Assembly: GCF_050436765.1 (NCBI RefSeq)
Contig: NZ_JBNQGD010000227.1
Span: forward strand, 1-40,608
Direction: 5' to 3'
Source: Arachidicoccus sp050436765
GTDB taxonomy: Bacteria; Bacteroidota; Bacteroidia; Chitinophagales; Chitinophagaceae
DNA length: 40,608 nt
Shown here: positions 34,709 to 40,608 of the stretch, one piece after another
Numbering within the stretch: position 1 is the first letter of the stretch
Layout of the letters: each line of letters opens with the position of its first letter
Translations under genes and position numbers: made by a program
Notes under the pieces: generated by a model
The model's input: the letters and a program-made list of their open reading frames with translations, nothing else
Told to the model about the DNA's origin: nothing
Databases searched by the model: none

Positions 34709-35926
34709 TTAGGAGTTGAATGCAAAGCTTAATATTAATGTACCAATAAGTGCATTTTTAAATTGCCCACCAGGGTGAATGATATATTGTAGATCGGGCT
34801 TAATATTAAACCAGTGGGTAATCGGGCGCTTGTAAAACGCTTCAATATTTATTTCGTCACGTTTTGGTAAATAAAGTTTCGGACTCAACGCCGCATAATG
34901 ACTGCTGACACCCACTATATCAGTCGGACGTTTTGCCGTTAACCCTGTCCAAGTCATGCCTCCTCCAAAATGTTTGTAAATAGGCGAAATAGAAGAGTCT
35001 GTATATGCATATTCCAGATACATTCGGATACCTCGATTTTGATCTATGGCAGAGGCAGGCTTCCACAGCGTTTGATCCGCAATCAGATATAACCCTTGCG
35101 CTCCATTTTGTACACTTCCGCTAAAGTTCTTAAATTCCCCGGTATGTTTCCATACCCCTACCTTAAAATTACCGTCATTTTTTAAGAAGAAAAGATGACT
35201 CCAGGCAAGTCCCGACTCACTGATAAATAATTTGCCGTTTGTAGTCGGCTGAATCGATGTGGGATTACCGTAGAAATTAAGAAATCCGGCATTCTGATTG
35301 GCATCATCAATAGCAAAACTGGTATAAAAAATTTTGCTTGGGGTAAAAAAAAGATTAATACTTGGAACTGGATCTGGGAAAGTCGGGAATACAAATAAAG
35401 TAGGTGTAACCTGAGTAGAACTATTAATAAATTCAAGCCCATTGTCTATCACGCTGAATTCACTATTGGCATCAATTTTCCCGATTTTAGCTCGTAACTT
35501 ATCATGAAACAAATTCTGCTGATACCATATTTCCAATATTTGTAAGAATGGGCTTGCATTGTGTTTGTCAAAAACTTGCAAATCTCCTGTTAAGCTATTT
35601 GTAGGATTATACCCCGCATGGTCTTCCAAATCAATATAAAAGGAAGCCCCTCTTAGCGACGTCAATTTTTGCAAATCAATATTCATATTTACGTCAAAAG
35701 TTGATGCGTAAGTGCTACCCCTACGCATCCCTCCTTCAAAATTATTATAGCCCTCTAACACTTCGCTGACGCCAAGTGTAATCCCATTTTCCTTTAATTT
35801 CTTAGACGACTTGTTTTGACCTGTAGGCATCTGAGCTCGGACAGAGCAATAAAAGATAAACGGCAAAAATGATAATGAAATAAATTTTAAAGTCAATTTA
35901 TTAAACTCTTTTAAATATAACACCAT
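34709..35926 (-). CDS. OprB-like carbohydrate-selective porin
   Basis: A 405-aa outer-membrane beta-barrel of the OprB family, which lets sugars pass. A signal peptide covers about residues 1-31 (FISLSFLPFIFYCSVRAQ). The body has family-like elements: GASFYIDLEDHAGYNPT, EIWYQQNLFHDKLRAKIGKIDANSEF, GVWKHTGEFKNF, GLYLIADQTLWKP, and the C-terminal strand 'LIGTLILSFAFNS' with the aromatic residue required for BAM insertion. Substrate is unknown and no sugar-utilisation genes adjoin it. TATATTTG at 35975-35968 on the minus strand is a possible -7 box. It is convergent with rnr. Confidence 0.85.
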   Translation of the reverse strand: MVLYLKEFNKLTLKFISLSFLPFIFYCSVRAQMPTGQNKSSKKLKENGITLGVSEVLEGYNNFEGGMRRGSTYASTFDVNMNIDLQKLTSLRGASFYIDLEDHAGYNPTNSLTGDLQVFDKHNASPFLQILEIWYQQNLFHDKLRAKIGKIDANSEFSVIDNGLEFINSSTQVTPTLFVFPTFPDPVPSINLFFTPSKIFYTSFAIDDANQNAGFLNFYGNPTSIQPTTNGKLFISESGLAWSHLFFLKNDGNFKVGVWKHTGEFKNFSGSVQNGAQGLYLIADQTLWKPASAIDQNRGIRMYLEYAYTDSSISPIYKHFGGGMTWTGLTAKRPTDIVGVSSHYAALSPKLYLPKRDEINIEAFYKRPITHWFNIKPDLQYIIHPGGQFKNALIGTLILSFAFNS

Positions 35927-36371
35927 TTAATGGCAATGTAAGCTGGTGCACAGACGTCTTCACTCAACAAATATATTTATTTAAAAGCATTGAAATATAA
36001 AAAAATGCCGGATATTCAAAAACGGAACTTTCTGAGAGGCCTTAAGTCAATACGCTCATTGGCTGAAACAAAAATCCACCTATCAAATTCGGCAGTTATA
36101 TCTATCTACTTTGCGTAATCAATATGGTATCAGAATCTACTTTGTTCAGATGGCTACTTTTTGTTGGTTCAATGGGCAAAGCATGTCCCGATACTACCTT
36201 GTGAGTATCCTTTCCCAAGGTTTATTTATTACATTTGTGCCTTACATCCCATCCAGGCAAAAGTGATGAGTAGGTTTTAGGGCATATCATATAAAACCTT
36301 TCCTTATCGGCACTGTAAAGCTAGCCATTGCAAGTTGGCTGGTTATAACAAAAGATATTGACCAATAAATA
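35927..36371. other. Intergenic region between the porin and the araC-like gene
   Basis: These 445 bases hold no full gene. The left end includes a -7-like box for the porin (minus strand, 35975-35968, TATATTTG). At about 36235-36295 lies the second copy of the repeat found at the end of the FAD hydroxylase. In the minus orientation this copy can be read as VLYDMP-stop, next to FLYDVA-stop in the first copy, so it may be a remnant of a related gene end. The remainder shows nothing I can support. Confidence 0.4.
36235..36295. repeat. Copy 2 of a dispersed about 65-base repeat
   Basis: It shares TTTGTG, CTTACATCCCAT and CATATCATATAAAA in the same order and spacing (within a few bases) with 10394-10460. 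The middle is more diverged. Confidence 0.4.
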
Positions 36372-37124
36372 ATGAAAGGACAACTACTATACAAATTCAT
36401 CAGACCCGACAAATCCTTGGCCGATTTTGTGTATAGTTTCTCTTGCTTGCAAAATCTATCAAATATTAAAGAAGGAGTGATTATTCCTAATGGGAAAATT
36501 GATTTGCTATTTTGTAAAACAATAAGCAATCAATTGCGCATTTCATTGATGGGCCTGGAAACAAAGCCTAAACCAATGCCAGATGGAGATATATCCGCTT
36601 TTTTCGCTATCAATTTTAATCCACTTGCTGTAGAATATATTTTACAACAACCTATTGCCAATCTATTGAATACCGGAGCAACATTGCCAAATAATTTTTG
36701 GGATTTCCATCTTCATGATTTGGATAATTTTGAATCTTTTTGCGAAAAAGCTGCACAAAAAATAACGTCAATTATACCCAATGAAATAGACGATCGTAAA
36801 CAAAAACTATTTGACTTAATTTTTGCCACCAATGGGGAGATGAGGATAAAAGAACTTTCGGAAAAAATATTTTGGAATGAAAGGCAAATTAATCGTTATT
36901 TCAACCAGCAGTTTGGGATTTCCTTAAAAGCCTATTGCAACATCCTACGTTTTCAAGCTTCCCTCCCCTATATCAAAGAAGGAAATATTTTCCCACAACT
37001 GGATTTCTCGGACCAATCTCATTTCATCAAAGAAATAAAAAAACTTTCTGGAGTCTCCCCCAAAGAATTATCTCAAAATAAAAACGACCGATTTTTACAA
37101 TTCCTAGTCTATAACTCTAAGTAA
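36372..37124 (+). CDS. AraC-family transcriptional regulator
   Basis: A 250-aa regulator. The N-terminal ligand-binding half (about 1-120) starts YKFIRPDKSLADFVYSFSC, like the DUF6597-type domain common in Bacteroidota regulators. The C-terminal half has the two AraC helix-turn-helix units: MRIKELSEKIFWNERQINRYFNQQFGIS and, less well conserved, 'FPQLDFSDQSHFIKEIKKLSGVSPKEL'. It is 24 bases upstream of a TetX-like flavin monooxygenase on the same strand, probably one operon, so the regulator may respond to a substrate of that enzyme. Confidence 0.9.
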   Translation: MKGQLLYKFIRPDKSLADFVYSFSCLQNLSNIKEGVIIPNGKIDLLFCKTISNQLRISLMGLETKPKPMPDGDISAFFAINFNPLAVEYILQQPIANLLNTGATLPNNFWDFHLHDLDNFESFCEKAAQKITSIIPNEIDDRKQKLFDLIFATNGEMRIKELSEKIFWNERQINRYFNQQFGISLKAYCNILRFQASLPYIKEGNIFPQLDFSDQSHFIKEIKKLSGVSPKELSQNKNDRFLQFLVYNSK

Positions 37125-37148
37125 TTTTGCAGCATAAAACCCGAATTT

Positions 37149-38309
37149 ATGCTATTAAAAAATATGACAATCGCCATTGTTGGTGGTGGACCCGGAGGTT
37201 TAACTTTAGCAAGACTTCTACAATTGAAAGGTGCAAATGTAAAAGTATATGAAAGAGATTTTAACCAAGATGCACGATTGATTGGCTCACCGCTCGATTT
37301 GCACGATGAATCGGGACTGGCAGCTTTGCGCCAAGCAAATTTATTAGAGGCGTTTAAAAAGAATTACCGTCCTGGCGCAGATAAATTGATTATCTCAAAC
37401 GAGGCCGCAGATATACTATTCAGCGATCACGAAACAAAACCTGAGGAAGATTTTGGAAACGAGCATTTCCGACCGGAAATAGATCGTGGCCCATTTAGAA
37501 ATATGTTGTTGGAATCATTACAACCAAAAACAGTAATATGGGATAGTTATTTTATCTCAATGGAAAAAGAAAAACAAGGATGGCTGTTGCATTTTAAAAA
37601 TGGAAATAATGCTTACGCAGATGTCGTAATTGCGGCGGATGGCGCAAACTCAAAAGTCCGTGCATACATTACCGATATCAAACCCTTTTATTCAGGTATC
37701 ACAATGCTTGAAGGCACAGTGCATGATGCAGCTAAATCTGCACCTCAAACTTTAGCATTACTTAGTGGCGGAAAAATAATGGCTTTCGGCAATAAAAAGA
37801 ATATACTGATGGGTCAAAAAGCGAATAACGAAATAGGCTTCTATGCAAGCTTCAAATCAGAGGAGAATTGGGCAGTCGATAGTGGCCTAGACTTTTCCAA
37901 TAACAAAGAAATATCGAGCTGGTTCAAAAAAGAATATGCAGAATGGAGCGATATTTGGCTAGAATTGTTTGAAAATTCAGCTACACCTTTTATACCTCGT
38001 TCCATTTATTGTATGCCCTTAGCCCAAGATTGGAAAGCGTTACCTAATGTAACAATGCTTGGAGATGCCGCACACGTAATGCCTCCTTTCGCAGGAGAAG
38101 GTGTAAATATGGCGATGCTGGATGCATTAGAACTAAGTGAATCTCTAACTTCCGATAAATTCAACACGCTGCAAGAAGCCATTTCTTTTTACGAAATAAA
38201 TATGCGAAAAAGAGCGGCCATAGCAGCCCAAGAATCTCTTGAAAATGGCGAACGCATGCATTCAAAAGATGCGTTGAATACAATGTTGGGCTTTTTTAAT
38301 CAACACTAA
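37149..38309 (+). CDS. TetX-like FAD-dependent monooxygenase
   Basis: A 386-aa single-component flavin monooxygenase. The FAD-binding GGGPGG is at 12-17; the TetX-type segment LIGSPLDLHDESG at 44-56; the DG motif IAADGANSKVR at 161-171; and LGDAAHVMPPFAGEGVNMAMLDALELS at 304-330. Length and these segments follow Tet(X), the tetracycline-inactivating hydroxylase, more closely than general UbiH-type enzymes. Similarity outside motifs looks moderate, so tetracycline activity is only a possibility; chromosomal homologues often act on other polyketides or aromatics. ATG 37164 is an alternative start. It is paired with the AraC gene upstream. Confidence 0.88.
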   Translation: MLLKNMTIAIVGGGPGGLTLARLLQLKGANVKVYERDFNQDARLIGSPLDLHDESGLAALRQANLLEAFKKNYRPGADKLIISNEAADILFSDHETKPEEDFGNEHFRPEIDRGPFRNMLLESLQPKTVIWDSYFISMEKEKQGWLLHFKNGNNAYADVVIAADGANSKVRAYITDIKPFYSGITMLEGTVHDAAKSAPQTLALLSGGKIMAFGNKKNILMGQKANNEIGFYASFKSEENWAVDSGLDFSNNKEISSWFKKEYAEWSDIWLELFENSATPFIPRSIYCMPLAQDWKALPNVTMLGDAAHVMPPFAGEGVNMAMLDALELSESLTSDKFNTLQEAISFYEINMRKRAAIAAQESLENGERMHSKDALNTMLGFFNQH

Positions 38310-38356
38310 CAATGAAGGTTCGGAAAAGAGCTTAATCATGTATAATTACGTTGTTA

Positions 38357-38728
38357 TCAAAACTTGAAAATTGCCTTCACGCAAAATTTTCCATTTTGAT
38401 TTTTTGTTACTCTCGGAATCATCGCTGCGAAGCAATCTTTAAATTCTGATAAGCGAATGAGTTTGCCAATAAAACCTCTTGGCAATGGAAATACGCTTGA
38501 CTTCTTTTAAGAATTGCCATTGGTCTGCAATCGGTTCAAAAGATTCCGGATTAATGAAACAACTATTACCATTTTCTAACGCTAACGGTACGGGTCATAA
38601 AAATAAGCAGGCATATAACCGCTTTTATTTTCTTTTTCCCAACGAATGGCAAATACATCGTCTCTGCCTTTGAAAAAAGATTTAAATAAATTCAGATTCT
38701 CTTTACAGTAATACATTCCGAAACTTGC
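38357..38728 (-). pseudogene. Remnant of a TOTE-type primase-helicase gene
   Basis: Three pieces of one protein are readable on the minus strand. A (38728-38585) has NLFKSFFKGRDDVFAIRWEK followed by SGYMPAYFYDPYR, the start of the archaeo-eukaryotic primase domain of TOTE conflict-system helicases. B (38588-38478, next frame) has 'LENGNSCFINPESFEPIADQWQFLKEV', the end of that domain. C (38485-38360, another frame) has LPRGFIGKLIRL, the linker ahead of the DEAD-like helicase in those proteins. Between A and B well over 100 residues are missing, and the helicase and nuclease parts are absent. It lies just after the second hipA. It is non-functional; the family name comes from recalled homologues. 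Confidence 0.7.
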
Positions 38729-38733
38729 AATGG

Positions 38734-39981
38734 TTATATTTTAAATGCACTGCTCATCAATGTTTGCTCACTACGTGAAATACCAATATACGAAGCTGTT
38801 CTTTGCCAGTCCGACACAGCAGATTTTACTTTATCTATAGTTTGATTCATTTCTGTTTCATCCAATCGAAAATATATACCTACGCTTTTTGCCAATTGAA
38901 GATTAAGCGCATTGTTATCTGTATCAATATTTAAAGCCAACCCGTCTTTGTCAATAGAAGGATTGATGTCAAAAGCAGGAGACAATCGCCAGCCTTCATG
39001 AGTAAGTATAAAACCATGATTTCGAAGATGGTCATCCGTATTGGAAATGAGAACATTGAAAACGATTCTTCTCCATAACTGATGTAAGTCTTCCGTTACA
39101 TGTGTTCCGGAAAATTGAATAAACTCTACTATATCCAAATAAGAAGGCGTATCATCACGAATAAGTTCCTCATTTTTTCCGGTCATTGTCATAGCAGATG
39201 CAAAGTGAATGCGCTGCTCCTTTTCCCTGTCAAAGCGTTTCGTAAAAAAGGTATGGTATTTACCCGCTACTTTTTCTATTTTAGATTCGCTCATTTGAAT
39301 TCCAGCATTAATTGCCAGCCGATAAGCAAGATATTCCCAGGCGCCTTTATCAATCGTATCATTTTTGGATGGGAACTTTGCAATCCAAAGATTATCTTTT
39401 TCATCGAGTACGTTGGCTTTGGGTCTTGCACCCCCTAAAGAAGAACCGGGAGCCATTAGCATTGTCAACCATTTTTTTACTTCTTCTGTATCTTCATTGC
39501 TTTCGAGCAACGCTGCACCGTGCTGCAATTCCCTTATGCTTGTCCAGGGTGGTGTCGGCGAAATAGGATCATTGTCCAAAAAATCACCGCCTGGATTTTT
39601 TTTGAATCTCAAGGCTCCCATACGGCTCAGATCATGCACACCCAATAGATAATCTATATCATATAAAACAGGCGCAATTTCATTATTTTCAAGAGCTTTT
39701 AGTGATGCGCGACGTTTCATCAATGTTCTTCCCCACGTATCGGGCATAGAATCAAGGAATACGCCGAAGTTTTCTTTGCCTGTCGGATATTGCTGTCCTT
39801 TGTACCATACAATGTCGGGATCAAGCAGTATTTGTTCTCTCGAATTCAGCCAATCCGCATCATACGAAAAACTGAATACTTTTTTCCCCTTGGCCAATTG
39901 TGCAGATAAAATACCAATGAATTTTGATTCATCCATATCTTTCCAATCTGCATATACATATATGTCGGTTTTATTTTGCAT
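38734..39981 (-). CDS. hipA: HipA-type serine/threonine kinase toxin (module 2)
   Basis: A 415-aa HipA-fold kinase distinct from module 1. It includes the N-terminal region with DSMPDTWGRTLMKRR (77-91), the phosphorylated/ATP-binding loop GSSLGGARPK (179-188), AKFPS (201-205), the catalytic loop NTDDHLRNHGF (314-324) and AFDINP (336-341). All essential residues are kept. It follows its hipB by four bases. The 3' end abuts the TOTE-type pseudogene, only six bases away, which suggests that insertion of hipBA or a deletion created this junction. Its cellular target cannot be read from sequence. Confidence 0.93.
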   Translation of the reverse strand: MQNKTDIYVYADWKDMDESKFIGILSAQLAKGKKVFSFSYDADWLNSREQILLDPDIVWYKGQQYPTGKENFGVFLDSMPDTWGRTLMKRRASLKALENNEIAPVLYDIDYLLGVHDLSRMGALRFKKNPGGDFLDNDPISPTPPWTSIRELQHGAALLESNEDTEEVKKWLTMLMAPGSSLGGARPKANVLDEKDNLWIAKFPSKNDTIDKGAWEYLAYRLAINAGIQMSESKIEKVAGKYHTFFTKRFDREKEQRIHFASAMTMTGKNEELIRDDTPSYLDIVEFIQFSGTHVTEDLHQLWRRIVFNVLISNTDDHLRNHGFILTHEGWRLSPAFDINPSIDKDGLALNIDTDNNALNLQLAKSVGIYFRLDETEMNQTIDKVKSAVSDWQRTASYIGISRSEQTLMSSAFKI

Positions 39982-39985
39982 TAGT

Positions 39986-40288
39986 TTATTTCTTTGTGCT
40001 GCTTAACAATTTTAGATCCTGCAACTTTCTGCCAAACTCATCATCTGCAGCGAGTTTTAAAAAGTCATCCTGTAATCCAAGTACCCGTAGCACATTAAAG
40101 TATGCGCCGAATGATACACCGGGATTACCTTTCTCAATATGATATAAAGTAGTGCGGTCAATACCTGCACGCTCGGAGACCTGAATGGTAGTCAAGCTTC
40201 GGCGTTTGCGGGCAAGTTTGATGTTTTCGCCGGTTTGTGCCAATATCTTCTGAAATTTAGGAAGTAATATTTGCTTTTTTGATTGCAC
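39986..40288 (-). CDS. hipB: HipB-like XRE-family antitoxin/repressor (module 2)
   Basis: A 100-aa XRE-family protein with the helix-turn-helix at about 21-75 (KLARKRRSLTTIQVSERAGIDRTTLYHIEKGNPG) and a C-terminal helix with DDEFGRKLQDLKLL. It lies directly before hipA with a four-base gap. The upstream promoter overlaps a perfect inverted repeat, suitable for autorepression by HipB or HipBA. It is not close in sequence to the module 1 antitoxin. Confidence 0.88.
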   Translation of the reverse strand: MQSKKQILLPKFQKILAQTGENIKLARKRRSLTTIQVSERAGIDRTTLYHIEKGNPGVSFGAYFNVLRVLGLQDDFLKLAADDEFGRKLQDLKLLSSTKK

Positions 40289-40290
40289 TA

Positions 40291-40338
40291 TTGTTGTTTA
40301 TTTTCAACAAAAATAGTAATAATGTGGATAATAAACAA
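40291..40338 (-). promoter_or_regulatory. hipBA module 2 promoter with palindromic operator
   Basis: On the minus strand TTG (40338-40336), a 20-base spacer and TATTTTTG (40315-40308) fit the Bacteroidota promoter. The inverted repeat TTGTTG-N8-CAACAA (40291-40310) overlaps the downstream end of the -7 box and the expected start site, so a bound HipB dimer would block transcription. Confidence 0.55.
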
Positions 40339-40608
40339 TATATAATGATTAAATTACTAGATTGAAATCAAAGTTCGAATCCAATAGGCCTATGTAAAAA
40401 CTAAGATATAGTAAATTTTATCACGTGTATTTATATTTATAATATATTGATTATTAAATAAATGTATGATCAAATATTTTCAATAATAAATATATATTAT
40501 AACTTTGAAGAAAGAATTATGGATCATGTCAAAATGTTGTGGAGACGGGGGTAAAAAAAATGGCTGCCGACATTCTATTTCTTCTCTGATTTCCTGAATG
40601 GATCTAAG
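40339..40608. other. AT-rich right end without a recognisable gene
   Basis: Nothing clear is encoded in these last 270 bases. GTTCGAATCC at about 40374-40383 equals a tRNA T-loop consensus, but the flanks do not pair as a T-stem and no other tRNA arm is present. It may be a trace of a tRNA-end attachment site or chance. Confidence 0.3.

Noticed and set aside
40370..40395. tRNA T-loop-like GTTCGAATCC near the right end
   Set aside because: The flanks do not form a T-stem and no acceptor, D or anticodon arm is present; too little for a tRNA or attachment-site call.
1..40608. CRISPR arrays, complete insertion sequences, integrases, phage genes
   Set aside because: No regularly spaced direct repeats, no complete transposase or integrase and no structural phage genes were seen in any frame.

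Overview
The window looks like chromosomal DNA of a Bacteroidota bacterium, most likely a Chitinophagaceae-type member. The evidence is a set of genes typical of the phylum (DUF4290, DUF3822, OMP_b-brl_3-type barrel, OprB porin, Bacteroidota-type homogentisate dioxygenase, LpxK/KdsB/KdsC lipopolysaccharide genes), an AT-rich composition, few Shine-Dalgarno sequences, and several TAnnTTTG promoter boxes. The genus assignment is inference. No tRNA, rRNA or CRISPR array was seen.

Layout. 1-6.2 kb: 3' end of a FadL-like outer-membrane protein, lysS between two good hairpin terminators, a secreted aromatic-rich (DUF6600-like) protein, kdsB and mtgA (cell envelope), and a flavin-reductase-like protein. 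6.3-12 kb: tyrosine/homogentisate catabolism: a fumarylacetoacetate hydrolase divergent from hmgA, then hppD and a convergent FAD aromatic hydroxylase. hppD is broken by a 25-N assembly gap whose size is wrong for the reading frame; about 8 missing bases would restore it. Between hmgA and hppD lies a 19-codon leader ORF followed by three mutually complementary segments and a T-run, the layout of a transcription attenuator. 12-15.5 kb: accessory patch with a decayed TonB-type barrel gene joined to an IS4-family transposase remnant, then the first hipBA module. 15.4-21.4 kb: a tripartite RND efflux operon (outer-membrane factor, adaptor, permease) with a well-placed promoter and palindromes.

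21.4-34.6 kb: housekeeping blocks: GH25 muramidase, DUF4290, YajQ, the kdsC-ubiA-maf operon, the pdxJ-arsC/spx-asmA operon (AsmA protein without a conventional start codon), and the five-gene run DUF3822-rsmD-MTHFS-lpxK-rnr. 34.7-40.6 kb: second accessory patch with an OprB-like porin, an AraC regulator next to a TetX-like flavin monooxygenase, a collapsed TOTE-type primase-helicase pseudogene, and a second, distinct hipBA module with a palindromic candidate operator.

The observations I consider most worth following are the leader-peptide/attenuator in front of hppD, the unrecognised primase-helicase pseudogene at 38.4-38.7 kb, and the AsmA start. Functions are assigned from protein motifs read by eye; no database search was run.
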